From: CAVXNB01 sp963763085 | Lineage (GTDB): Bacteria > Actinomycetota > Acidimicrobiia > Acidimicrobiales > Bog-793 | NCBI GenBank assembly: GCA_963763085.1 | Contig: CAVXNB010000004.1 | Coordinates: 992,001-1,056,000, forward strand | Direction: 5' to 3' | Length of the DNA stretch: 64,000 bases | Shown: one piece after another, positions 44,833 to 52,619 of the stretch | Numbering within the stretch: position 1 is the stretch's first letter | How the letters are laid out: the number at the start of each line of letters is the position of its first letter | Program-made: the position numbers and the translations under genes | Notes under the pieces: model-generated | The model's input: only the letters and a program-made list of their open reading frames with translations | Told to the model about the DNA's origin: nothing | The model's database searches: none

Positions 44833-45749
44833 GATCGCCGAGCCCGCAAGGGCGGCCCGGCCGCAGCGGCGCCCCGGCCGCAAGCGGCGCCCCGGCCCGC
44901 CGGCCGCCCGGGCGGGCGGAGGTCGCCCGCCTGCTCCGACAGCACGGCCTTCATCCCTCCAAAGCCCTCGGCCAGCACTTCGTCGTCGACCCGAATACCG
45001 TCGAGCGCATCGCACGGATCGCCAAGGTCGGTCCGGGTGACGCGGTCCTCGAGATCGGAGCCGGCCTCGGCTCGCTCACCGTCGCGCTCGCCGCGACCGG
45101 GGCCGCGGTTACGGCGGTCGAGGTGGACCGAGGCATCGTGCCGGTTCTTAGGGAGCTGGTCGAGCCTCTCGGGGTCTCGGTTCTCGAGGCCGACGCGATG
45201 GCGTGCGACTGGAGCCAGGTGCTCGCAGCGGCGCCCCGCTGGGTGCTCGTCGCCAACCTGCCGTACAACGTCGCGACGCCGCTCGTCCTGGAGCTGCTCC
45301 AGCACGTGCCGGCCATCGACCGCATGCTCGTGATGGTGCAGCGAGAGGCCGGCGAGCGGCTCGTCGCCTCACCGGGATCGAGCAATTTCGGAGCGGTCTC
45401 AGTCCGCGTCGACTACTTCGCGACCTCGACGCTCGCCGGCCGCGTCCCGCCCGGCGTCTTCCTGCCGCGCCCGAATGTGGAGTCCGTGCTCGTGGAGCTC
45501 GTGCGGCGCGAGTCGCCGGCGGTCGACCCCTCCGTAGCGACGTATGCCGAAATCGACCTGTTGCTTCGCGCCGGCTTCGGCGGCAGGCGGAAAATGCTCC
45601 GCCGATCCCTCGAAGGGCTCGTCGACGCGACTGGCTTCGAGGCCGCCGGGATCGACGGGCGTTCGCGGCCCGAAGAGCTCGGCATCGAGGACTGGGGCAA
45701 GCTGGTCGCGTGGCGCCGGTCGATCTCCTGCGGGCACCCGCCAAGCTGA
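44829..45749 (+). CDS. rsmA: 16S rRNA dimethyladenosine transferase RsmA (KsgA), CTG start
   Basis: RsmA dimethylates A1518 and A1519 of 16S rRNA. The core has LHPSKALGQHFVVDPNTVERI, DAVLEIGAGLGSLTVALAA (SAM motif I), VEVDRGIVPVLREL, VANLPYNVATPLVLELL (catalytic NLPY), VQREAGERLVASPGS and PPGVFLPRPNVESVLVEL. No ATG, GTG or TTG in frame precedes the homology after tatD; the likely start is CTG at 44829, overlapping the tatD TGA. The 30 residues before the homology are low-complexity Gly/Ala/Pro/Arg. IspE begins inside its 3' end (40-base overlap). Confidence 0.9.
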   Translation: MRSPSPQGRPGRSGAPAASGAPARRPPGRAEVARLLRQHGLHPSKALGQHFVVDPNTVERIARIAKVGPGDAVLEIGAGLGSLTVALAATGAAVTAVEVDRGIVPVLRELVEPLGVSVLEADAMACDWSQVLAAAPRWVLVANLPYNVATPLVLELLQHVPAIDRMLVMVQREAGERLVASPGSSNFGAVSVRVDYFATSTLAGRVPPGVFLPRPNVESVLVELVRRESPAVDPSVATYAEIDLLLRAGFGGRRKMLRRSLEGLVDATGFEAAGIDGRSRPEELGIEDWGKLVAWRRSISCGHPPS

Positions 45750-46540
45750 CCCGCTCGCTGCGGGTGGTGGGGCGCCGTGACGACGGCTATCACCTGCTCG
45801 AGGCGGAGATGGCGACGCTCGATCTTTCGGACGAGCTCGAGATCGAGGAGGGGGCCGACGGGTTCGAGGTCGTCGACGAGGTCGCCTGGGTGGGCGAGCC
45901 GGGTCGCGACCGAGCCGAGACGCAGCTTGGCGGCCTGGCGAGCGCAGTCGTCCCGCCGGGTCCGGAGAACCTCGTGATCCGTGCGCTCGCCACGACGGGC
46001 CGGCGCGCCCGGGTGCGGCTCGTCAAGCGGGTCCCGGCGGGAGCCGGTCTCGGCGGCGGCTCCTCGGATGCGGCGGCCGTGCTCCGGTGGGCGGGCGTCC
46101 TCGATCCGGGGGTCGGGGTGGGGTTGGGAGCGGACGTCCCGTTTTGCGTCGTGGGCGGGAGGGCGTTGGTGGGCGGGGTCGGGGAGGTCGTCGAACCGCT
46201 CGGTTTCGAGGCTTTCACGGCGGTGCTGGTGACGCCGGCGCTGAGCGTCTCGACACCCGAGGTGTACCGGGCCTGGGACGCGCTCGGGGGGCCGGCCGGC
46301 GAACGGGGGAACGACCTGGAGCCGGCGGCTCTGGTGGTCGAGCCGATACTGGCGTGGTGGCGCGACCTCGTGTCCGAAGTGGGGGGCACGGAGCCGCGCC
46401 TGGCTGGGAGCGGGGGGACCTGGTATCTCGAGCGTGACCCGGAGGAGGCGGAGCTCGTCGCGGCCGATTTGCGGGTGGCGGTGGCCGCCGAGCGCCGGCG
46501 AGCCCTCGTTGCGGCCGTGGCGAGCACTCCCCGCCAGTGA
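45710..46540 (+). CDS. ispE: 4-diphosphocytidyl-2-C-methyl-D-erythritol kinase
   Basis: IspE phosphorylates CDP-methylerythritol in the MEP pathway, with dxs at 15096. A 276-residue GHMP kinase: APAKLTRSLRVVGRRDDGYH (motif 1), the ATP loop VPAGAGLGGGSSDAAAVLRW and GADVPFCVVGGRALVGGVGE; the usual LTL of motif 1 reads LTR. C-terminal motif GSGGTWY is partly diverged from GSG-type loops. GTG 45710 lies within rsmA; the overlap of 40 bases is normal for this pair. Translational coupling likely. Confidence 0.92.
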   Translation: MAPVDLLRAPAKLTRSLRVVGRRDDGYHLLEAEMATLDLSDELEIEEGADGFEVVDEVAWVGEPGRDRAETQLGGLASAVVPPGPENLVIRALATTGRRARVRLVKRVPAGAGLGGGSSDAAAVLRWAGVLDPGVGVGLGADVPFCVVGGRALVGGVGEVVEPLGFEAFTAVLVTPALSVSTPEVYRAWDALGGPAGERGNDLEPAALVVEPILAWWRDLVSEVGGTEPRLAGSGGTWYLERDPEEAELVAADLRVAVAAERRRALVAAVASTPRQ

Positions 46541-46572
46541 CTTCGATGACGCCGGCGACGGACGCCCGGGGA

Positions 46573-46674
46573 TTACTTGCCGGCGGCGCGGCGCTGCCAG
46601 CGGGTGCGCTTCAGCATCTTCTTGTGCTTCTTCTTGCGCATTCGCTTGCGGCGTTTCTTGATCAGTGAACCCAT
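46573..46674 (-). CDS. 30S ribosomal protein bS22
   Basis: A 33-residue highly basic peptide, MGSLIKKRRKRMRKKKHKK followed by MLKRTRWQRRAAGK. The mycobacterial bS22 begins MGSVIKKRRKRMSKKKHRK, so the match is close and unambiguous. ATG on the complement at 46674, TAA at 46573-46575. It is divergent from tRNA-Gln, 84 bases apart; the bS22 promoter must lie there. It is too short for many annotators. It is one of two leaderless-size ribosomal proteins in the window, the other being bL37-like at 40733. Confidence 0.92.
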   Translation of the reverse strand: MGSLIKKRRKRMRKKKHKKMLKRTRWQRRAAGK

Positions 46675-46758
46675 GGCCGGCCGAAGGCTAGCCGAACTTG
46701 GTCCGGGCCTGCCCATCGGCTGGCCTTGTCTGTTGTAAAAATGCAGGCGACGCTTCCT

Positions 46759-46831
46759 TCCGGGGTAGTTCAATCGGCAGAACGCCGGCCTTTGGAGCCG
46801 GATGTTGGAGGTTCGAGCCCTCCCCCCGGAG
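46759..46831 (+). tRNA. tRNA-Gln (anticodon UUG)
   Basis: A 73-base cloverleaf: acceptor TCCGGGG (46759-46765) pairs with CCCCGGA (46824-46830); anticodon stem CCGGC/GCCGG encloses CTTTGGA, with TTG as anticodon; T arm GGAGG-TTCGAGC-CCTCC. The discriminator is G (46831), and CCA is not encoded. It reads CAA and CAG codons for glutamine. The methyltransferase gene starts five bases downstream (ATG 46836). UCCGGGG is the usual actinobacterial tRNA-Gln acceptor. Confidence 0.95.
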
Positions 46832-46835
46832 CGAC

Positions 46836-47661
46836 ATGAGAGACGCTGCACCCGAACCCGAGTGGCTGGCGGCGAACCGCGCCAACTGGGACGAGCGAGT
46901 CCCGATTCACGTTGCGAGCGATTTCTACGCTGTCGCAGGGGTTCCTGCAGGGAGTGAGCTCGCTCGACGAGTTCGAGGTCGAAGAGCTCGGCCCGATCGT
47001 CAAGGGCCGCACGCTCGTCCATCTCCAGTGCCACTTCGGGCTCGACACGCTCTCGTGGGCCCGGCTCGGCGCGAGCGTCACCGGGCTCGACTTCTCCGCC
47101 CCAGCGGTCGCCGCTGCCCGGGAGCTGGCGGTGTCTGCGGGAGTGGAGGCACGTTTCGTGGAGGGGAACGTCTACGACGCGCCGGCGCTGCTCGGGGAGC
47201 AGTACGACATCGTCTACACGGGCAAGGGCGCCATCAACTGGCTGCCGGACATCGAGGCCTGGGCGGGCGTGCTCGCCGAGGTCTGCAAGCCGGGCGGTGC
47301 CGTGTACGTGTCGGAGTTCCACCCCTTCTCGTGGGTGTTCGGCGACGAGAGCCTCGAAATCGAGTACGGCTACTTCCACACGCCCGAGCCGCTCGTCTTC
47401 GACGAGCAGGGGACCTACGCCGATCCCGACGTCGTGATGGCCCACACCCGCACCCTCGAGTGGGTCCATCCGATCGGCGACATCGTGTCGGCACTGGCCG
47501 CAGCCGGCCTTCGTCTCGAGTTCCTGCACGAATTCGCCCACACGCACTTCCCGCGGTGGCCCTTCTTGAAGCTGATCGGTCCGGGTCGCCGGTACGAGCT
47601 GCCGCCAGGGATGCCACCGCTCCCGCTCATGTTCTCCCTGCTCGCCACCAAGGGTGGCTGA
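46836..47661 (+). CDS. Class I SAM-dependent methyltransferase (frame interrupted)
   Basis: About 274 residues. Frame 0 begins PEWLAANRANWDERVPIHVASDFYAVAG, a conserved opening of this family. From about 46943 the sense frame is +1: SSLDEFEVEELGPIVKGRTLVHLQCHFGLDTLSWARLGA (motif I), then GLDFSAPAVAAARELA and VYTGKGAINWLPDIEAW. Removing one G from the GGGG run at about 46939-46942 joins them. The stop is at 47661. Substrate unknown. It begins five bases after tRNA-Gln, so it is probably cotranscribed with it. Non-coding start: a leader of five bases from the tRNA end rules out an ordinary Shine-Dalgarno. Confidence 0.85.
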
Positions 47662-47673
47662 GGCCGGCGCCGG

Positions 47674-48267
47674 TCAGGACGAACGAGCCTCTCTCACGTC
47701 GGTCGTCCATCGCTGACCGTCGAAGTAGCGAAAGTGGTGTTCGCCGAGCGGGTCGAGGTGCCACGACGGCGAGACGTCGGCCGGCGCCGGGAGCGCCCGA
47801 AGCCGCCGGTCGAGGTCGGCACGCTCGTCTCCGACGACCGCAGCCACCCGCTGAGCGGGATTGTCGGTGACCTCACGAGTCCACCGCTGTCCGTCAAAGA
47901 AACGGAAGTCCTTCTGATTCAAAGGATCCTCATGCCACCCCCGGCTGTCCGGCTGCGGAGGAGGCAGAAACGGGAGCTGGGCGACTATCTGCTGCAGCTT
48001 CTCACGCTCCTCGGGAGTGTCGGCGATGACGGGGGCGGCCCGGTGGGCGAGCGACGGGTCCGACACGACGGTCGTCCTCGAGGCAGCGGAGTACAGCGCC
48101 CAGCCGATGGGCAGGAGCGCGACGTGGATGACACCCCAGCCAGTGGGAGAGACGCCCCACGGAGCCCTGCCTTTCTCTGAGCGGTACCGGGCCGCCCGCG
48201 TCCAGCCCCAGACGAAGAACACGGCCGCCACGATGACGGCGAAGACCACAATCCCCGCAACGCCCAC
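47674..48267 (-). CDS. Membrane protein with two DUF2510 domains
   Basis: A 197-residue protein. One N-terminal hydrophobic helix (about 2-22) and a second short hydrophobic segment near residue 45-60 are followed by two DUF2510 modules: SRGWHEDPLNQKDFRFFDGQ with RWTREV, and SPSWHLDPLGEHHFRYFDGQ with RWTTDV. DUF2510 (the WYxDPxxxxxxRyWDGxxWT pattern) is an actinobacterial beta-module of unknown function, usually on membrane proteins; here the Tyr/Trp is Phe. TAACCT (complement, 48275-48280) is seven bases before the GTG start. Function unknown. Confidence 0.85.
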   Translation of the reverse strand: MGVAGIVVFAVIVAAVFFVWGWTRAARYRSEKGRAPWGVSPTGWGVIHVALLPIGWALYSAASRTTVVSDPSLAHRAAPVIADTPEEREKLQQIVAQLPFLPPPQPDSRGWHEDPLNQKDFRFFDGQRWTREVTDNPAQRVAAVVGDERADLDRRLRALPAPADVSPSWHLDPLGEHHFRYFDGQRWTTDVREARSS

Positions 48268-48288
48268 GTCTACAAGGTTATGTCACCT

Positions 48289-48787
48289 TCAGTCCTCATA
48301 GAGCGACTGGGCGTAGCCGGTGTCGTCCCAGCCGGTGATGACGATCAGAAACAGCGCGAACGTGAGCACATGGACGCTCGTGCACCACAGGCAGATCGCG
48401 TGCAGGGTCAGGGCCTCCTGGCTGATCAGGTAGATCACCGTGCCGATCCCGACGACGACGGCAGCAAGCCGGGCACGGGCGAGCCACGGGGACCTCGAGC
48501 GCCACGCCGCCGGAAGGCTCAAGGCGGTCATGGCGACGAAGAAGGCGAGACCGTAGATCGGCACGGGGATGCCGAAGATGACCGACTGCGGGCTGGTGAG
48601 CACCTTCTCGCAGTCCACGACGCCGTTGGTGCTGCAGACGAGCGCCGAGGGCTCGATAATGCACGATCAGCAGGTAGATCGAGATCCCGATTCCGGCGAG
48701 GGAGATGGCTCCCGTCGCCAGAGGTCTCCAGAGCCGACGCGCCGCGACGGCGCCATCGCTTCGGACCGGGGCCGCGACCTTGCTCAC
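48289..48787 (-). CDS. Vitamin K epoxide reductase family protein (frame interrupted)
   Basis: A VKOR-type membrane protein that oxidises a thioredoxin-like partner using quinone. The upstream part (LATGAISLAGIGISIYLLIVHY, helix 1) is in one frame; the rest (ALVCSTNGVVDCEKVLTSPQS with the first Cys pair, GIPVPIYGLAFFVAMTAL, and CLWCTSVHVLTF with the CxxC) is in another. Removing one C at about 48651-48656 (complement reading TATCGAGCC) joins them. GTG 48787 overlaps the stop of the next upstream gene (GTGA). Four helices are visible. The pair with the thioredoxin-like gene forms a disulfide-generating system. Confidence 0.87.
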
Positions 48788-49977
48788 AGCTTCATGAGGA
48801 TACCCGCCTGTTTCACGGCGGGCAGCTGGCAGACCGAGGCGGGCTTGTTGTTGGTCAGCTTGCAGATCATGGCCGAGTAGTAGTTCGCGGCGACGAGGAT
48901 CGGCTGCGCCGGGAGCGCCGTGGGATTGTTCAGGCTCTCGACGATTCTCACCTGGGTCAGACCCGCCAGGATCGCCGGGTCGATGAACGCGCCGTCCTCG
49001 TGGTAGTGGTTGGCGAAGTCGACGAAGGGGATGCCGCCCGGCTCGTTGTTCTTGTTCGGCACGTACGGCGGTTCGTCGTACTTCAAGAAGACTCTCTCGG
49101 CCGTCGGCGACCAGTTCTCGAGCGGCTTGTAGCCGTTGCAGGCCGTCACCGCCGCCGACGTGCTCGTCGAGGGGATGTTGGTGCATTGCTCAGTCGGCGA
49201 GAAGACGATGTAGGGGCTCGTGTAGGTCGAGCCGTGAAAGCTCAGCGTCGGGGTGTTCGGATCGACGTCGGTCGTAGACGAATGCGTGACGCGAAGCCCC
49301 TTGAATGTGCCGAAACGACCGAGGGCGAGCGCGAGCGGCCAGCGCGTTGCCGCGCAGTAAGGGCAGTACTCCGAACCCACGTAGACGATCAGCGGCTTGC
49401 CATCCTGGGTGAGCTTGGGTTGGTTCTTGAGCTTGAAGATCGCCTGGAAGAAGGGACCGCTGGAGGTGGGCGTCGACCCGGCCACCTCGAAGGCCGAGGC
49501 CGGCGTGTGGTTGATCGCGTTCAGGACACTGGCGGGAGCGGGCTTCGAGTCGGCGGCGTTCGCGGGAGTGGTCTTCCCGACTATCGAGACGAGGATGATG
49601 ACAAGGACGGCGAGCACGACCAGCGCCGTGCCGAAGATTCCTGCCGTCCTGGCCGTGCTGTGCTTGGCGGCGCTCCTGGCCGAGCCTCGCCGGGAGCTGG
49701 GGCCGCCCGTTCTCGGCCGTTGCGACGACGGCCCGCCGGCTCGAGCCCGCTGCGAGGCGCTCTGGCGTTTCTGGCCGGAGGCGCTCTGTTGGGCCAGCCG
49801 CTCGCGTGCCCGCTCGGCGGCGGACTCGGCTCCGGCGTCCTTGGTTCCGGCGTCCTTGGTCGGTTCGGTGACGGCGCGTTCGTTGCGCGGCGGCCGGTTG
49901 CCGTCGGGCGTTTTCGCCTGACCTCCGCGTGCCTTCGACTGGCCACCCCGGGGGGGACGGTTGCCACTCTGTGCCAT
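48784..49977 (-). CDS. DUF929 thioredoxin-like membrane-anchored protein
   Basis: A 397-residue protein. The first 105 residues are hydrophilic, rich in Arg, Ala, Ser and Gln; a single membrane helix follows (IFGTALVVLAVLVIILVSIVG), so the rest is exported. The C-terminal domain has IVYVGSEYCPYCAATRWPLALALGRFG, a CxxC active site in the DUF929 context, and a second Cys pair (EQCTNIP...ACNGY). Its stop overlaps the VKOR start, so it is likely the disulfide partner of VKOR, as a DsbA substitute. The substrate proteins are unknown. Confidence 0.86.
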   Translation of the reverse strand: MAQSGNRPPRGGQSKARGGQAKTPDGNRPPRNERAVTEPTKDAGTKDAGAESAAERARERLAQQSASGQKRQSASQRARAGGPSSQRPRTGGPSSRRGSARSAAKHSTARTAGIFGTALVVLAVLVIILVSIVGKTTPANAADSKPAPASVLNAINHTPASAFEVAGSTPTSSGPFFQAIFKLKNQPKLTQDGKPLIVYVGSEYCPYCAATRWPLALALGRFGTFKGLRVTHSSTTDVDPNTPTLSFHGSTYTSPYIVFSPTEQCTNIPSTSTSAAVTACNGYKPLENWSPTAERVFLKYDEPPYVPNKNNEPGGIPFVDFANHYHEDGAFIDPAILAGLTQVRIVESLNNPTALPAQPILVAANYYSAMICKLTNNKPASVCQLPAVKQAGILMKL

Positions 49978-50084
49978 TGCGGCGTGCTCTCCTCGTCGGT
50001 TCCGCTGTTGAGGCCGCGGAAGGTGCTGACGTCAAAAGGGTAACCCGCCCAGGGGTCATTCGTAGATCGGCTCGCCTGGCGGGC

Positions 50085-50384
50085 ATGCTGATGGGTGTGA
50101 TCGGTGCCCTGGTGATCGAGCTTCACTTTCCGGCCTGCCGCTCGCTCAAAGAGAAACGTGCCCTTCTCCGTCCGGTCATCCACGGTTCCCGGTCACGTTT
50201 TGCGGTCGCGGTGGCCGAAGCCGACTACCAGGACCTGCACCAGCGCTCGGTCGTCGAGGTGGCGGCGGCGGCCGCCTCCGAGCACGTCGTCGTCGAGACG
50301 CTCGACGCGGTCGAGCGCTTCATCTGGTCGTTGCCGGGACTCGAGGTGATCGGAGCCACACGTAAGTGGCTCGACTACGACTGA
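50085..50384 (+). CDS. DUF503 family protein (YlxP-like)
   Basis: A 99-residue protein with the DUF503 core: IGALVIELHFPACRSLKEKRALLRP, FAVAVAEADYQDLHQRSVVEVAAAA and VERFIWSLPGLEVIG. Family role is undefined; in many Gram-positives it lies in the nusA-infB-rbfA operon, but here it stands alone. ATG 50085 and ATG 50091 are both possible. No clear ribosome site is visible. Confidence 0.85.
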   Translation: MLMGVIGALVIELHFPACRSLKEKRALLRPVIHGSRSRFAVAVAEADYQDLHQRSVVEVAAAAASEHVVVETLDAVERFIWSLPGLEVIGATRKWLDYD

Positions 50385-50414
50385 GCCAGGCGGGCGGGCC
50401 GGCGCGAGGCGCGG

Positions 50415-51785
50415 TCAGTCGACCCAGACGGTCTTGATGTTGGTGAATTCCCGGATGCCGTGGTGCGTGAGCTCGCGACCGTAGCCGGAGCGCTTGATGC
50501 CTCCGAAGGGGAGGTCGAAGTAGGAGATCGTCATCGAATTGACGAAGACCATGCCCGCTTCGATCTCGTCGATGAAGCGGCTCTGCTCGGCTGGGTCCTC
50601 GGTCCAGGCGTTCGAGCTCAGCCCGAAGTCCGTGTTGTTGGCGACCGCGATCGCCTCGTCGATGTCGGCGACCGTGAAGAACGTCGTCACCGGCCCGAAG
50701 ACCTCGTCGCGGTTCACCCGCATGTCCGGGGTGATCTCCGTGAGTGCCGTCGGTTGGACGAACCACCCCGGGCCGTCGACGGCACCGCCGCCGCAAAGGG
50801 CCTTTGCCCCTTTCGAGAGTGCGTCCGCCACCTGCTGGTTCACCTCGTCGCGGCCCTGAGCGGTGGCGAGCGGGCCGATCTGCGTCGCCTCGTCGAGCGG
50901 GTCGCCGACAACGAGCTTCGACATCGCCTCGCCGTAGCGCTCCAGATATTCGTCGGCGACCGCTTCGTGGACGATGAAGCGCTTGGCGGCTATGCAGCTC
51001 TGGCCGTTGTTCTGGATGCGAGCCCATAGCCCGACCTCGACGGCGCGGGCGATGTCTGCGGACGGCATCACGATGAAGGGGTCGGCCCCGCCGAGCTCGA
51101 GGACGGTCTTCTTGATCTGCCCTCCGGCGGTCTTCGCCACAGCGCGCCCGGCTCCCTCGCTGCCGGTCAGCGTGGCTGCCCTCACGCGGTCGTCCTCCAG
51201 GATCTGCTGCACCCGGTCGGAGCCGACGAGCAGGGTCTGGAACACTCCGTCAGGGAAGCCGGCGCGCGTCGCGGCGTCCTCGAGGTAGAGCGCGGTCTGG
51301 GGCACGTTCGAGGCGTGCTTGAGGAGGGTGACGTTGCCGGCCATGAAGGCCGGCGCCGCGAACCGGATGACCTGCCAGAGCGGGAAGTTCCACGGCATGA
51401 CGGCGAGCACGGGTCCGAGGGGCTGATAGGTCACGAAGGATCGTTTCTTGGCTGCTGTGGTCGTGACCAGTTCGTCGGCGAGCATGTCCGGCGCGTGCTC
51501 GGCGTAGTAGCGCAGGCCGGCGGCGCACTTGGTGACCTCGTTGCGCGCCTGCACGATCGGCTTGCCCATCTCGACGGTGATCGTCTCAGCGACCGAGTCC
51601 CTGTCCTTGTCGAGCAGGTCGGCAAGGCCCCGCACGAGCGCCGCCCGCTCGCCGAGGCTGGTGCGGCGGTACGAGCGGAACGCCCGGTCGGCGAGCGCCA
51701 GCCGGCGCTCCAGCTCGGCGTCGTCGTACGCCTCGAAGGTCTTCTGGGTCTCGCCTGTCGTCGGGTTCACGGTTGCGATAGTCAC
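50415..51785 (-). CDS. NAD(P)-dependent aldehyde dehydrogenase (succinate-semialdehyde type)
   Basis: A 456-residue ALDH. MTIATVNPTTGETQKTFEAY at the N-terminus, PLGPVLAVMPWNFPLWQVIRF, LTGSEGAGRAVAKTAG, VLELGGADPFIVM (Glu of the active site), NNGQSCIAAKRFIVH (catalytic Cys in GQSC) and FGGIKRSGYGRELTHHGIREF. The GabD group oxidises succinate semialdehyde to succinate; substrate preference is not proven. Start taken at GTG 51785, seven bases after TAGAAC (51793-51798, complement); an in-frame GTG at 51791 or ATG at 51821 is also possible. It has no operon partner. Confidence 0.92.
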   Translation of the reverse strand: MTIATVNPTTGETQKTFEAYDDAELERRLALADRAFRSYRRTSLGERAALVRGLADLLDKDRDSVAETITVEMGKPIVQARNEVTKCAAGLRYYAEHAPDMLADELVTTTAAKKRSFVTYQPLGPVLAVMPWNFPLWQVIRFAAPAFMAGNVTLLKHASNVPQTALYLEDAATRAGFPDGVFQTLLVGSDRVQQILEDDRVRAATLTGSEGAGRAVAKTAGGQIKKTVLELGGADPFIVMPSADIARAVEVGLWARIQNNGQSCIAAKRFIVHEAVADEYLERYGEAMSKLVVGDPLDEATQIGPLATAQGRDEVNQQVADALSKGAKALCGGGAVDGPGWFVQPTALTEITPDMRVNRDEVFGPVTTFFTVADIDEAIAVANNTDFGLSSNAWTEDPAEQSRFIDEIEAGMVFVNSMTISYFDLPFGGIKRSGYGRELTHHGIREFTNIKTVWVD

Positions 51786-51961
51786 GTCCACCGTTCTACC
51801 CCTTCGCGAGGTCATCCGCACCAGCCGCGGCGGCGGCCGGGCGTGCGGTGCCGGGCGGGCGCTCTCCGGCGCGGTGGCGGCCCTTGCCTCCCCCGGGCCG
51901 GCCCCGGCCAGTCGTCCGCGCCTCCCCGTGGCCGGCCCCGGCTCCCATTAGCATCGGGTCG

Positions 51962-52483
51962 GTGGAAGCCGGACGGACCTTCGACGCCGACGCGGCGGTC
52001 GGCGCCGCAGATTCCGAAGACGTCCGGGTGCTCGACCGGGCCGAGGCGGAGCTCGAGGACGTCGAACGGGCGCTCGAACGCTTGGACCAAGGAAGCTACG
52101 ACCGCTGCGAGGTGTGCGGCGGCGGCATCGGGCACGACAGGCTCGCGAGCTCGCCCCTGACCCGACGTTGCGCCGGCCATGTCGCCGCCGGGCCGTCGTC
52201 CGCCGCGGGCGCCGCAGCCCGCCCGCGCCCCCCGGCCGCCGCAGCCCGCGCCGCCCCCCGCCGCGGCCGCGCCGGCCCCCGCAGCCGCGCCCGGCGGGTG
52301 GCCAGACTCGCCCGGGACCTGACGTCTTGGCGCGGCTCCGCCTGTTCGCCCAGGCACGCGAGTGCGCCGGCACGGGAGCGGTCGAGATCGGCGGGGCCAC
52401 CGTCGGCGACGTCCTCGACGCGGCCGTGGAGCGCTACGGGGAACGCCTCGGCGAGGTCATCGGCGTCAGCGCCATCTGGCTGA
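51962..52483 (+). CDS. DksA/TraR-type zinc-finger protein (end uncertain)
   Basis: Residues 1-75 form a short DksA/TraR-like protein: a helical part VLDRAEAELEDVERALERLDQG and the zinc finger YDRCEVCGGGIGHDRLASSPLTRRCAGH (CxxC...CxxH). RNAP-binding is suggested by the family but not shown. After residue 80 the frame runs through a Gly/Ala/Arg/Pro-rich stretch and into moaD, so the true stop is doubtful; an undetected frame change or a stop in another frame is likely. GTG 51962 is seven bases after TAGCAT (51949-51954). The upstream 51786-51961 is non-coding, except for the -10. Confidence 0.65.
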   Translation: MEAGRTFDADAAVGAADSEDVRVLDRAEAELEDVERALERLDQGSYDRCEVCGGGIGHDRLASSPLTRRCAGHVAAGPSSAAGAAARPRPPAAAARAAPRRGRAGPRSRARRVARLARDLTSWRGSACSPRHASAPARERSRSAGPPSATSSTRPWSATGNASARSSASAPSG

Positions 52484-52563
52484 ACGGCGAGGCCGCAACC
52501 CGCGACATGGCGGCCGGCGCCGACGACGAGGTCGCAGTGCTGCCGCCCGTCTCGGGCGGATAA
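52327..52563 (+). CDS. moaD: MoaD/ThiS-like sulfur-carrier protein
   Basis: A 78-residue beta-grasp protein: ARLRLFAQARECAGTGAVEIGGATVGDVLDAAVERYG and EVAVLPPVSGG in pieces. The C-terminal GG is the site for adenylation and thiocarboxylation in molybdopterin synthesis. TTG start at 52327 is selected as the only start near the homology; it overlaps the end of the DksA-like frame. The partner MoaE is not in the window. The exact pathway (Mo cofactor versus another sulfur-transfer) is not proven. Confidence 0.8.
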   Translation: MARLRLFAQARECAGTGAVEIGGATVGDVLDAAVERYGERLGEVIGVSAIWLNGEAATRDMAAGADDEVAVLPPVSGG

Positions 52564-52619
52564 AACCCCTCGATTCAGCTCACCTTGTCTTGTAGCATCC
52601 GGGCGCGAAGGGGGTCGAA

